DNA of 64,000 bases from Acidobacteriota bacterium (GTDB lineage Bacteria > Acidobacteriota > Vicinamibacteria > Vicinamibacterales > 2-12-FULL-66-21), in NCBI GenBank assembly GCA_016184105.1, contig JACPDI010000010.1, forward strand, positions 1 to 64,000, given 5' to 3'. Position 1 is the first letter of the stretch, and each line of letters starts with the position of its first letter. The translations under genes and the position numbers were made by a program. Shown here one piece after another: positions 6,552 through 14,144 of this stretch. The notes beneath the pieces are model-generated. The model did not search any database. It was not told the origin of the DNA and saw only the letters and a list, made by a program, of their open reading frames with translations.

Positions 6552-9002
6552 ATGAATGTCGTCGCAAGTGTGGAAGCCGCTCCACATTTCTGGAGCGAAG
6601 AACCGTCCAAGCTACCCGGCCGCCGCAGAATTCGTGCCCGCATTGGGGGACTCCACTGTTCGCTGTGCACGGGCACGATCGAAAAGGCGCTGAGCAAGCG
6701 ACCTGGCGTCGAGAAAGTCGCCGTGAGCCTGACTCACGAACAGGCGCTCATCGAGTACGACCCGATCGTGACGCGCGCGGAGGATCTACTGCAGACGCTC
6801 ACTGACATCGGCTACACGCTCTCCGATCCGCGCAAGCTGCGTCCCTATGAGGAAGAAGAGCGCGCATTGGTGCGTGAGCGTGGACGCTTCCTGACCGCCC
6901 TGACGATGTCGATTGCGGCGATGGGATTGGTCGGTTACCCAGTCGATAGCCCTTGGTTTCCGCTCTGCGTCTTTTCCATTGCGAGCCTCGTCGCGCTCGC
7001 CTTCGTCGTCTTGCGCAGCTACGGGCTGCAATCGGCGATCGGCGGCTCAGCGCTGTTGTCGGCCTTCGGCGCCGGGATCTATTACCTTCAATTGAAGGAC
7101 GCGTTCGGTCCCGTCGTCCCCTGGATCGCCGGCGTGCTCGCGCTCGTTGTCATCTTCGACGTGGGCGGCCACATCGTGCGCATGGCCTTCATGGCGCTGC
7201 GGCGTGGCATCCTGAACCAGCACGTGCTCGTGGAGTTCGGCGCCTTTGCGGGGTTGGCCGGCGGCGCGATCGGCCTCGCCTTCAACCCGGTCGGGTATCC
7301 GACCGTGGCATTTTTCTCGGTGGCGGTGATGGTGATCAGCTATCACATCTTTTCCGAGTGGCTGTCGCTGATCGTCAAAACGCGCAGTTCGCAAGCGGTC
7401 AAGAAGTTGCTCGACCTTGAGCCTGACGTCGCGTACGTGGTGAAGAACGGCAAGGAAGAGGTCGTGCCGCTCGAACAGGTCCGTGTTGGCGACTTGGTCC
7501 GGATCCGCCCAGGTTCTCGGGTGGCCATTGACGGAGTGGTCGAATCTGGGGACTCGGACGTGGACGAATCGCTAGTCACCGGCGAACCGGCGCTCGTCCA
7601 GAAGCGTCCTGGCGATCGGACGTTGAGTGGTTCGTTAAACGGGCATGGCACGTTGCTCGTGCGTGCGACCGTCGTGGGTGAGGAGAGTTTTCTGAGGCAG
7701 GTCATCCGCAGCGTGGAGGACGCCCGGGCGCTCAAACCCGGTCTACTTCATCTGGTCGATCGCGTCCTGCAGGTCTACACGCCGTTCGTGCTGGTCATGG
7801 CGGCCGGGTCGACGCTCTTCTGGCTGCTCGGTCCACTGGTAATCGGAGGGTCTCCCGACCTCCAGCGGGCCATGTTTGCGGGGTTGAGCGTTCTGGTGAT
7901 GGGCTATCCCTGCGCGGTGGGAATCTCGGCGCCGCTCTCGATTGTCCGCGGGGCCGGCGAAGCTGCCGAACGAGGCGTGCTCATGCGCACGGGCGAGGCC
8001 TTTCAAGCGCTGCGTCGTGTGCAGCGGGTCGTGTTCGACAAGACAGGGACGTTGACGGAGGGCAAGCCTGCGTTGCGCCAGATCGTCGCCGTCTCGGGCA
8101 CCGAAGAGGAGGTGCTCACCCTCGCTGCGGCCGTCGAAGCGTCATCCGAGCACCCGCTGGCGCGCGCGATCGTCGAAGAGGCGTTTCGACGTGGTCTGCC
8201 GCTGTCGGAGGTCGAGGGATTCGAGGCGGTCACGGGTCGGGGCGTCCGGGCCCGTCTCAATGGCAATCGGCTCACGGTCGGCAGCCCGGCGTTTCTCGCG
8301 GCAGACGGGGTGGACCTCCCCCAAGACACACGGATCAACGAGCTCGAAGCAGGCGGGCTCACCGTGATCGGCGTCGCGCGGGACGGCGTGCTGCGTGGTC
8401 TCGTGGCACTCGGGGACGCGGTGAGGCCTGACGCCGTCGAGACCGTCCGCCGTCTGCACGCGCTGGGTATCCGCACCGCTCTCATCACGGGTGACAATGA
8501 GCAGGCGGCCCGGCATTTCGCTGGTGCCGCTGGCATTGAAGAGGTCCATGCTCGCGTACTGCCCGCCGAAAAGGCCGTGTTGATCCGGAAACTGCAAGAG
8601 CGTGAGCGAGTCGCCATGGTCGGCGACGGCATCAACGACGCGCCGGCGCTGATGCAGGCAGACGTCGGAATCGCGTTTGGCAGTGGCGCGGATATCGCGA
8701 TCGAGTCCGCGGACGTCATCATCCTCAGTCAACGACTCGGGGCGGTGCTCGACGCGTACGGCGTGAGCCGAGAGAGTTATCGAAAGATCGTGCAGAACGT
8801 GTCGCTGGCGTTCCTCTTCAACGGCATCGGCATCCCCGCCGCGGCCACGGGGCTGGTGTACCCGGTGTGGGGCATGGTCGCGATGGCCGCCAGCGTCACG
8901 ACGATCTTCATCAATTCGCTGTGGGGGCGCGGCACGTATTTCTTCGAGGCCATTAGAACGGTTGGCCAGCCGCCGCCGGCCGCCGCTACTGGAAACCCAT
9001 AG
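6552..9002 (+). CDS. Heavy-metal translocating P1B-type ATPase with an unusual YPC transmembrane motif
   Basis: An 816-residue inner-membrane metal efflux ATPase. An N-terminal HMA domain binds metal at GLHCSLC (Cys36, Cys39). The actuator loop carries TGEP at 343-346 (usually TGES), the phosphorylation site is DKTGTLTEG (Asp496), followed by the SEHPLA motif and GDGINDAPAL near 691. The membrane metal motif, normally CPC, CPH, SPC or TPC, reads Tyr452-Pro-Cys454 here. One membrane thiol is therefore lost and metal specificity cannot be assigned with confidence; Cu(I) or Hg/Zn-type ions are possible. It opens an operon with two HMA proteins 26 bp downstream and is under a MerR promoter. Confidence 0.9.
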   Translation: MNVVASVEAAPHFWSEEPSKLPGRRRIRARIGGLHCSLCTGTIEKALSKRPGVEKVAVSLTHEQALIEYDPIVTRAEDLLQTLTDIGYTLSDPRKLRPYEEEERALVRERGRFLTALTMSIAAMGLVGYPVDSPWFPLCVFSIASLVALAFVVLRSYGLQSAIGGSALLSAFGAGIYYLQLKDAFGPVVPWIAGVLALVVIFDVGGHIVRMAFMALRRGILNQHVLVEFGAFAGLAGGAIGLAFNPVGYPTVAFFSVAVMVISYHIFSEWLSLIVKTRSSQAVKKLLDLEPDVAYVVKNGKEEVVPLEQVRVGDLVRIRPGSRVAIDGVVESGDSDVDESLVTGEPALVQKRPGDRTLSGSLNGHGTLLVRATVVGEESFLRQVIRSVEDARALKPGLLHLVDRVLQVYTPFVLVMAAGSTLFWLLGPLVIGGSPDLQRAMFAGLSVLVMGYPCAVGISAPLSIVRGAGEAAERGVLMRTGEAFQALRRVQRVVFDKTGTLTEGKPALRQIVAVSGTEEEVLTLAAAVEASSEHPLARAIVEEAFRRGLPLSEVEGFEAVTGRGVRARLNGNRLTVGSPAFLAADGVDLPQDTRINELEAGGLTVIGVARDGVLRGLVALGDAVRPDAVETVRRLHALGIRTALITGDNEQAARHFAGAAGIEEVHARVLPAEKAVLIRKLQERERVAMVGDGINDAPALMQADVGIAFGSGADIAIESADVIILSQRLGAVLDAYGVSRESYRKIVQNVSLAFLFNGIGIPAAATGLVYPVWGMVAMAASVTTIFINSLWGRGTYFFEAIRTVGQPPPAAATGNP

Positions 9003-9028
9003 GCAATCGAAAGAGGACGCGAGTCGCT

Positions 9029-9259
9029 ATGTTGAAATCAGTCACGTTCGAAGTCACCGGCGAACAGCAGCTTCATTGTGCAGCCTGCGAGCAGCGCGTC
9101 GCGCGGCTGCTCAACACGGTGGAGGGTGTCGGGCAGGTCCGCGCGCAAGCGGATCGCCAGCGGATCGACGTGCTCTTTGACACAGCGGTCGTCGAGCCCC
9201 GGTCGATCGCGGAGCGCCTCAGTGAGGCCGGGTACGAAACAGAGGTGGCCGCACCATGA
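9029..9259 (+). CDS. Small HMA-domain metallochaperone
   Basis: A 76-residue protein consisting of a single HMA ferredoxin-like fold with the metal site HCAACEQRV (CxxC, about residues 16-19). There is no signal peptide, so it should act in the cytoplasm and deliver metal to the ATPase or to the neighbouring HMA protein. It lies 26 bp after the ATPase gene and its stop overlaps the next start (ATGA), a tight operon arrangement. Confidence 0.82.
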   Translation: MLKSVTFEVTGEQQLHCAACEQRVARLLNTVEGVGQVRAQADRQRIDVLFDTAVVEPRSIAERLSEAGYETEVAAP

Positions 9260-9564
9260 GCATCTTCGCGAACTTTCTGAACACCATCGGCGTCCGTCGC
9301 GTCGAGCTCGGCCGCGAAGAAGTGACCGCAACGGCGCCGTTGGCAGATCGAGAGTTCCTGGTTCCGACCATGGTCTGCGAAGGGTGTGCCGAAAAGATTG
9401 CGGGAGCGCTGACCTCCATCCCTGGCGTCCGAGACGTCACGTCGAAGGTGACGAAAAAGCGTATCCGGGTGAGGTATGAGCCTGAGCACGTTCGCGAGCA
9501 GCAGCTCAAGGATGCCCTCACCAAGATCGGATTCGAGGTTCTCGACGCCGGAGAAAATACTTGA
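9256..9564 (+). CDS. HMA-domain protein with N-terminal extension
   Basis: A 102-residue cytoplasmic protein: about 30 N-terminal residues of unknown role followed by an HMA domain with site MVCEGCAEKI (CxxC). The C-terminal half is basic (SKVTKKRIRVRY). It overlaps the upstream HMA gene by 4 bp, and its stop lies directly against the next MerR promoter. Likely a second metal relay of the same operon; whether it feeds the ATPase or the regulator is not visible. Confidence 0.8.
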   Translation: MSIFANFLNTIGVRRVELGREEVTATAPLADREFLVPTMVCEGCAEKIAGALTSIPGVRDVTSKVTKKRIRVRYEPEHVREQQLKDALTKIGFEVLDAGENT

Positions 9565-9592
9565 CCCTCAAGTCCCCTTGAGGGTGTGTACT
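9561..9592 (+). promoter_or_regulatory. MerR-type promoter of the second merR operon
   Basis: -35 TTGACC (9561-9566), -10 TGTACT (9587-9592), 20-bp spacer. The spacer carries a perfect inverted repeat, ACCCTCAAG-TCCC-CTTGAGGGT (9564-9585). The predicted transcription start, 6-7 bp after the -10, falls at or beside the ATG at 9600, so the merR message should be leaderless. Confidence 0.85.
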
Positions 9593-9599
9593 GGTCGAG

Positions 9600-10082
9600 A
9601 TGGCAGGTTTGCTCATTGGGGACGTGGCCGAGCGCACCGGCCTGACGGCGCCGACCATTCGGTATTACGAGAGCATCGGGTTGCTGGCGCCCGCACCGCG
9701 CTCGGCGACAGGGTACCGGCGATATTCCGAGACCACGGTCGAGGAACTGCGCTTCATCCGAAAAGCCCAGTCCCTAGGCTTTTCGCTCGAAGAAATCGGT
9801 GAGATTCTCAAGTTGAGTCGCGCCGGCGACACGCCGTGCTCCCACGTGCTGGATCTGTCGCGACGGCACCTCACAGCGGTCGAGGAGCGAATCCAGCAAC
9901 TCGCATGCTTTCGTGATCAACTGGCGGCCGAACTTGCCAAGTGGGACGGCAAGAAAGAACCAACGTGTCGAGGACTGTGTCAGATTATCTCGGGGGCGGA
10001 AGAGCCGGAGACGGATGCGCCGAGGCTCGATTTGCACGCGCAGGGCGCGCCTGCGGCGGCGCGGCGAAAATCGCGAAAGTAA
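9600..10082 (+). CDS. MerR family regulator of the P1B-ATPase regulon
   Basis: A 160-residue MerR protein with winged helix LIGDVAERTGLTAPTIRYY and dimerisation helix around 85-115. Metal-site cysteines are in GDTPCSHVL, QLACFRD and PTCRGLCQ, resembling MerR/CadR-like arrangements more than CueR. The tail of about 25 residues is Ala/Arg-rich. Its own promoter holds the same operator as the ATPase promoter, so it probably autoregulates and activates both units when the metal binds. Confidence 0.87.
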   Translation: MAGLLIGDVAERTGLTAPTIRYYESIGLLAPAPRSATGYRRYSETTVEELRFIRKAQSLGFSLEEIGEILKLSRAGDTPCSHVLDLSRRHLTAVEERIQQLACFRDQLAAELAKWDGKKEPTCRGLCQIISGAEEPETDAPRLDLHAQGAPAAARRKSRK

Positions 10083-10104
10083 GCGACACCGAGAGAGGCC
10101 AACG

Positions 10105-10473
10105 CTGAGACCACCGAGAAATCGCCACCGAGCCGCGTTGTGGGGGCTTGCGGCGCTCGTGCTGAGCATCGCGGTCTTGTCAACCGCCTGCCAACGTGAG
10201 GCGACCCCGACGGCCCAGGACTCACCCTCAAACCGAGCAGAGGTACGGACCGTCACCGTTCCTGTCAACGGCATGATCTGCATGGTCTGCGCTGGTAGCG
10301 TCAAGAACACGCTGCAAGCTGTCCAGGGCGTCCGGAAAGCCGAGGTCGATTTGGCAAAGCACAACGTGACCGTCCAATACGAACATGGCCAAGTCAGCGT
10401 CGATGCCTTGACCCGCGCGATCAACGAACTTGGGTACAAGGCTGGAGTGCCGACGCCCGCCCAATCGCAGTGA
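10105..10473 (+). CDS. HMA-domain lipoprotein
   Basis: The frame is open from 9913, but the first 60 residues overlap merR and are Arg-rich nonsense. A CTG at 10105, 5 bp after GAGAGAGG, gives a clean lipoprotein signal: RPPRNRHR, a hydrophobic stretch and lipobox LSTAC. After a short linker comes one HMA domain with NGMICMVCAGSVK (CxxC). It should be anchored in the envelope and bind metal in the periplasm, comparable in role to MerP. The non-ATG start is inferred; a TTG at about 10138 is an alternative. The stop overlaps the next gene (GTGA). Confidence 0.7.
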   Translation: MRPPRNRHRAALWGLAALVLSIAVLSTACQREATPTAQDSPSNRAEVRTVTVPVNGMICMVCAGSVKNTLQAVQGVRKAEVDLAKHNVTVQYEHGQVSVDALTRAINELGYKAGVPTPAQSQ

Positions 10474-11156
10474 TTCTCGAAGACTTTCTGCAGAGGTTTG
10501 GTGCGTGGCTGCCTGACGCGAGTGGAGCCGCAGTACTCGTGGCCATTGTCGCCGGTGTGCTCGCGAGTGCCGTCTGTCCGTGCACGCTCCCTGTGGGAAT
10601 AGGCGTAGCGGCGGTAACCGGGGGGACCGAGAGCCAGGAGCGACGCAGTGGCCTCCTGGTTGCGCTCGCGTTCTTCCTCGGGATTGTCGTCAATCTCACA
10701 TTGCTTGGTGCCGTCGCTGGTCGGCTCGGCGCGATTCTCACCGAATCGTTCGGCCGGTATTGGGCGCTCGGCATGGCGGTGTTCTCCCTCGTTGCGGCGG
10801 TGGTCGCATTCCGGGGTCCCCGGCTGAAGGTTCAACGACTCGCCGACTTACGACGTCCAGGAATCAGCGGCGCGTTCCTCTACGGATTCATATTTAGTCT
10901 GGGGACCTCAGCAGCCCCGCTCCTCGTTCTGCTGACGGTTTCCGCGGCGCAAGCCCGCGCTGAATACGGTCTACTGCTCGCGTTCGCCTTTGGAGTCGGC
11001 CGAGGATTGCCGTTTCTGATCGTCGGTCTCTTCGCGGGTCTGATCATGCGGTTCGTGTCGCTGGCCCGCTGGCGCCGTCCGTTGCAGATTGTCAGTGGAT
11101 GCGCGCTCCTCACGGTGGCGGTGTACTACGTGCGGGCGTTCGCAACACTGCTCTGA
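10470..11156 (+). CDS. CcdA/DsbD-like membrane protein
   Basis: A 228-residue protein with six predicted transmembrane segments. The first carries VCPCTLPVGIG (Cys36, Cys38), as in CcdA/DsbD and related two-Cys membrane proteins. CcdA-type proteins shuttle electrons or thiol equivalents across the inner membrane. Next to a periplasmic HMA lipoprotein, it may keep the CxxC sites reduced or move the metal itself. It starts at a GTG that overlaps the lipoprotein stop. A UreH/SafE-like label is also possible. Confidence 0.75.
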   Translation: MILEDFLQRFGAWLPDASGAAVLVAIVAGVLASAVCPCTLPVGIGVAAVTGGTESQERRSGLLVALAFFLGIVVNLTLLGAVAGRLGAILTESFGRYWALGMAVFSLVAAVVAFRGPRLKVQRLADLRRPGISGAFLYGFIFSLGTSAAPLLVLLTVSAAQARAEYGLLLAFAFGVGRGLPFLIVGLFAGLIMRFVSLARWRRPLQIVSGCALLTVAVYYVRAFATLL

Positions 11157-11207
11157 TGGTCGCGACGCGCCGATCTCCGGCAGAAAAGCCTGGCTCTCGG
11201 CTGAGGA

Positions 11208-11540
11208 CTACTCGCCCTTCAACTCGTCCGGCGTCGGCCGTCGCCTGGCGCCACGCCTCACGTGCACCACGCGAACGACCTGCGCGTTGTGGTCGACGGT
11301 GAAGAAGTCGCGGTACACGTGAGGCTTTCGACCGTAGCTGAGCACCCGAACCGGGCGGTCCGGTTCGATACTCGCAGCCGCAACCGGACAGCGCTCCGGG
11401 TGTTGGTCGAGCGAGAGAACGGCCCGCTCGAGACCGTTGAACCACGCGGCACCCTGCTGCGGAGCGCGCTCAACGACCCACAGGTACAGCGCCTCGAGTT
11501 CAGCTTCCGCACTCCGCGCAATGTCAACGCGGTATGCCAT
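11208..11540 (-). CDS. ParE/RelE family toxin
   Basis: A 110-residue protein with the RelE/ParE fold: an N-terminal helical hairpin (IARSAEAELEALYLWV), the R-V-L-SYGRKPHVYRDFFTVD block, and a C-terminal strand with VVRVVHVRRGAR. These positions fit the ParE/RelE superfamily, which targets gyrase or ribosomes; which of the two is not clear. It overlaps the upstream antitoxin by 17 bp. Confidence 0.85.
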   Translation of the reverse strand: MAYRVDIARSAEAELEALYLWVVERAPQQGAAWFNGLERAVLSLDQHPERCPVAAASIEPDRPVRVLSYGRKPHVYRDFFTVDHNAQVVRVVHVRRGARRRPTPDELKGE

Positions 11541-11805
11541 GCTTGCGACGCAGCCGATCGAACGCCTGCCGCGCGGGCTTTGTGCGACCGGCCTTCACAT
11601 CGGCCAGCCCGCGTTGAATGCCCTCGATGGCCTCCACGCGGTCGAGGAGCGTTTGGTAAGCCTCCGCGTTCTGCACGACCAGCGCCGCCTTTCCGTTAAT
11701 GGTCAGAACCAGGGGATGACCTGTCTTTCTGAGGCGATTCAGCAGGTCGAGCGTGTTGCGCTTGAAGTCACTGAGCGAGCGGATGTCGTTGGCGAGATCG
11801 AGCAT
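11524..11805 (-). CDS. Phd/YefM family antitoxin
   Basis: A 93-residue antitoxin; the first part, NDIRSLSDFKRNTLDLLNRL, is the Phd/YefM DNA-binding fold, followed by GHPLVLTINGKAALVV. The C-terminal half is helical and basic and should wrap the toxin. Start taken at the internal ATG (MLDLAND) rather than the ATG 15 bp upstream, because the operator lies immediately before it; this choice is uncertain. Confidence 0.83.
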   Translation of the reverse strand: MLDLANDIRSLSDFKRNTLDLLNRLRKTGHPLVLTINGKAALVVQNAEAYQTLLDRVEAIEGIQRGLADVKAGRTKPARQAFDRLRRKHGIPR

Positions 11806-11813
11806 GTGTGGCC

Positions 11814-11839
11814 TCATCAAATTCGCATCAAATTTGATG
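11814..11839 (-). promoter_or_regulatory. Operator palindrome of the ParE/Phd pair
   Basis: A perfect 14-bp palindrome, CATCAAATTTGATG (11826-11839), is next to a partial copy, TCATCAAATT (11814-11823). Both lie just upstream of the antitoxin start on the minus strand, where toxin-antitoxin complexes normally repress. Confidence 0.65.
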
Positions 11840-11935
11840 ATTCCACGGTGCCGGTCGTTCAGTCAAGCCGCGCCACGCCTGTCCCTGAAATTGTCCCTGC
11901 GAGGCGCCACAACAGGGCCTCTGGCGCCGGCTCGC

Positions 11936-12201
11936 AAGGTTCTTGCGGAACACCGTGATATCGATGTCCTCGAAAAAGCGGTTGATCAGGCCGAACGACT
12001 TCGACAGTGACGTGCCGCCCTTGAAGAGGAGGCGCGGGTGATCTTCAGGGAGCCCGTTGAAGAGCACGTCGAGCGTCCAGCAGACCCTGAAGTCTTTCTC
12101 GACATTCTCGACGGCTGTGTCCAATCGACGAGCCGTCGTCAGAACACGTCGCGGCGCTCGTCGTCACTCGCGGCGAGCAGACGTCCGAACGCCTCGTTCA
12201 T
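11936..12201 (-). pseudogene. Broken AbiEii/AbiGii-type nucleotidyltransferase toxin
   Basis: Reading from ATG 12201 gives [20 protein letters not shown], then a stop. A one-base shift restores [16 protein letters not shown] and continues with [24 protein letters not shown] and [10 protein letters not shown]. This is the N-terminal third of the AbiEii family, including the GGTSL motif and the DID metal-binding acid pair of the nucleotidyltransferase fold. The remaining two thirds are missing; at about 11940 the sequence runs into the operator region of the neighbouring toxin-antitoxin pair. Confidence 0.75.
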
Positions 12202-12437
12202 GATGCGCGCGATGCCACGACTCTTCTGGGAGTCGGCTTCGCTCGCGCTCGGTCGCGTCGCCTGCGAATCGGGGGGACCGGGCGATCATGATCTCTGCTG
12301 AGCAGCTCGCGCACGAGGTCTTGCATCCATGCCGGCAACGTCCGAGTCCGCGCGCCGGCCGCATGACACTGACGGCCGGCGGCGATCAATGCCAAATGTC
12401 ATCGTCACTTGACACCGACCTAAATCAGCGCCACATT

Positions 12438-12453
12438 GTGAATTGACGTTCTT
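12438..12453. promoter_or_regulatory. TetR-type operator copy 1
   Basis: GTGAA-N6-TTCTT immediately before the tetR start. It shares half-site and spacing with the sites at 12748 and 14092. Confidence 0.45.
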
Positions 12454-12454
12454 A

Positions 12455-12720
12455 ATGGCACTGAAACTGGATACTGAAATTCGTCAGGAGCAGATCGCGC
12501 AAGCGGCACTCGCCGTGGTGGCCCGGCATGGCATCAGACGACTAAGTATTGCGTCGGTGGCACGCCGGGTCGGCATCGTCCCGTCCGCGCCGTACCGGCA
12601 TTTCGAGAACAAGGACGACCTGCGGCGATCCTCTGCCACATGAGTGATGGCGAGTTCGATATCACGCAGCACGCCGAGCGTGCTTGGAAGATATTCGCCG
12701 GAGCAATTCGGGCGGATTGA
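12455..12720 (+). pseudogene. Truncated TetR family repressor
   Basis: From ATG 12455 a normal TetR DNA-binding domain is read (EQIAQAALAVVARHGIRRLS, VARRVGIVPSAPYRHFENKD). It then runs into a stop at about 12643. About 60 bp further, in another frame, the usual C-terminal end of such a repressor is found (QHAERAWKIFAGAIRAD, then TGA). Roughly 110-120 residues between are deleted, so the ligand-binding and dimerisation domain is gone. The DUF6448 gene and the efflux operon downstream were probably its targets. Confidence 0.75.
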
Positions 12721-12747
12721 ACGAAGTCCCCTTTTTTTGCGTCTGAT

Positions 12748-12763
12748 GTGAATGGAGCGTCAC
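12748..12763. promoter_or_regulatory. TetR-type operator copy 2
   Basis: GTGAA-N6-GTCAC upstream of the DUF6448 gene, with the same spacing as the sites before tetR and before the efflux operon. Confidence 0.5.
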
Positions 12764-12818
12764 GTCAGACGGCCAGCTTCGAAACGATTGGCGTCGCAGG
12801 AGAACGAGAGGAGAACGA

Positions 12819-13430
12819 ATGCCTAGAACAGTTGCTGCGGTGGTGATGGTGGTCGCAAGCCTTGTTCTGTACCCCGCGTCCGCGTCTGCGCATTGCGATG
12901 CGTTGGACGGCCCTGTGGTGCAGGCGGCTCGCACGGCCCTCGAGAAGGACGATGTGGGCCTGGTGCTTCGGTGGGTGGCGCCCGAGCGCGAAGCTGACGT
13001 GCGCGCCGCCTTCACGCGGACGCTCACGGTTCGCGCACTCGGCGCGGACGCCCGTGCTCTCGCTGATACGTGGTTCTTTGAAACGCTCGTGCGCATCCAC
13101 CGGGCCGGAGAGGGCGCGCCGTACGACGGACTGAAGCCGGCCGGTCACATCGAGCCGTTTGTCGCTGCGGTCGACCGCTCGCTCGCCACCGGTTCGGTGG
13201 AAACCGTGGTGGGCGACGTGACCGCCCATGTGAGTCGCAGCGTTCGGGAGCGCTTCGCAAGGGCGCGTGAAACAGGGGCGCGTGCCGACAGCAATGTGGA
13301 CGCGGGCCGGGCGTACGTCGCGGCGTACGTGGACTACCTGCACTACGTCGAGGCGCTGTACAAGGCTGGTGCGACGGGTGCGGCCGAGCACCAGGAGACC
13401 GCCGTCCATGGGCACCGGGATGACCGGTGA
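12819..13430 (+). CDS. DUF6448 family secreted protein
   Basis: A 203-residue protein with a signal peptide (AAVVMVVASLVLYPASASA) and the family signature AHCDALDGPVV at the mature N-terminus. DUF6448 proteins have no known activity. The conserved His-Cys-Asp start and a second His-rich end (HQETAVHGH) could bind metal; that is inference. It lies between the tetR remnant and the efflux operon, preceded by a matching operator, and so was probably co-regulated. Confidence 0.75.
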   Translation: MPRTVAAVVMVVASLVLYPASASAHCDALDGPVVQAARTALEKDDVGLVLRWVAPEREADVRAAFTRTLTVRALGADARALADTWFFETLVRIHRAGEGAPYDGLKPAGHIEPFVAAVDRSLATGSVETVVGDVTAHVSRSVRERFARARETGARADSNVDAGRAYVAAYVDYLHYVEALYKAGATGAAEHQETAVHGHRDDR

Positions 13431-13437
13431 GGTGGTG

Positions 13438-13704
13438 ATGGCAGGCGACGACCCACGGGCACCGGATTGCCCTCGGTGGCCGGAGGGGAGACCCACGATC
13501 GACGCGTCGCCCTGCCGTCGCGTGCGCGGCGAGTATCGGGAGATGCCGGGTCTGCTCCTCACCGAGGCACAGGCGGCGCGGCTCTTTGGCCTGGAGTCCG
13601 ACGTCTGCCGCCACGTGCTGGCGACGCTTGTCGCAGAGGGGTTCCTGGTGCGGACTCGGGACGGGCGGTATGCGAGACAAGGCGCGTGTCCACGATGTCA
13701 ATGA
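13438..13704 (+). CDS. Small winged-helix-like protein
   Basis: A basic 88-residue protein. The C-terminal half (MPGLLLTEAQAARLFGLE, VLATLVAEGFLVRTRDG) reads as a small winged helix of the kind found in short conserved hypothetical proteins next to efflux genes. Two Cys at each end (DCPRWP, ACPRCQ) could hold a metal. Start taken at the ATG after GAGGTG, 7 bp downstream of the DUF6448 stop. DNA binding is likely but unproven. Confidence 0.55.
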   Translation: MAGDDPRAPDCPRWPEGRPTIDASPCRRVRGEYREMPGLLLTEAQAARLFGLESDVCRHVLATLVAEGFLVRTRDGRYARQGACPRCQ

Positions 13705-14083
13705 AGGGTGACGTGAACGTCATGCAGCAGGATCTGCGGAGGCCGACGCCATCATTGTCTGGACGGCACACCGGACCTTGGGTGCTCGCCGTCCTTGTGA
13801 CTCTGGCCGGCGGTGGCATGACCGGGACGTCGGCGCAATCGCCCGGGACACCGACTCTTTCAGGGTCGTGGACGCTCCAGGAAAGCACGGGTGACTTGCC
13901 CGACCAGGCGGGTCGCGCGTTCGATGGCTCGGCCGTCTCTACCGCCACGATCGAGATCAAGGAGGCGGGCGGCTCCGTTGGGGGTGAAACGCCGAACTCA
14001 GGTCTTCGTCCGAGAGGAATCGCACGGTCTCAACGGCGGCCGGGCCGCGTCGGACGCGACGGTTGGAGGCTCAAAAAAATTTA
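13695..14083 (+). pseudogene. Secreted hypothetical protein, probably frameshifted
   Basis: From ATG 13695 there is a signal peptide (WVLAVLVTLAGGGMTGTSAQ) and the start of a beta-rich secreted domain (LSGSWTLQESTG, STATIEIKEAGGSV). At about 13980 the frame becomes Arg/Pro-rich and stops. The next frame gives a more natural continuation (VKRRTQVFVREESHGLNGG). A one-base change in the GGGG run there would join them. If not frameshifted, it is a 129-residue protein with an odd tail. Confidence 0.45.
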
Positions 14084-14091
14084 GCGCTGAA

Positions 14092-14107
14092 GTGAATAAT
14101 CGTTCAC
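14092..14107. promoter_or_regulatory. TetR-type operator copy 3, before the efflux operon
   Basis: Perfect half-sites, GTGAA-N6-TTCAC, 38 bp before the hlyD-type start. Confidence 0.55.
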
Positions 14108-14144
14108 ATTCGACGCGGAGAGACGACGGCATCGGGGAATCGAT

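Noticed and set aside
12202-12437. AbiEi-like antitoxin upstream of the AbiEii remnant
   Set aside because: Only short Arg-rich frames occur there and none shows the AbiEi winged-helix start, so no feature is claimed.
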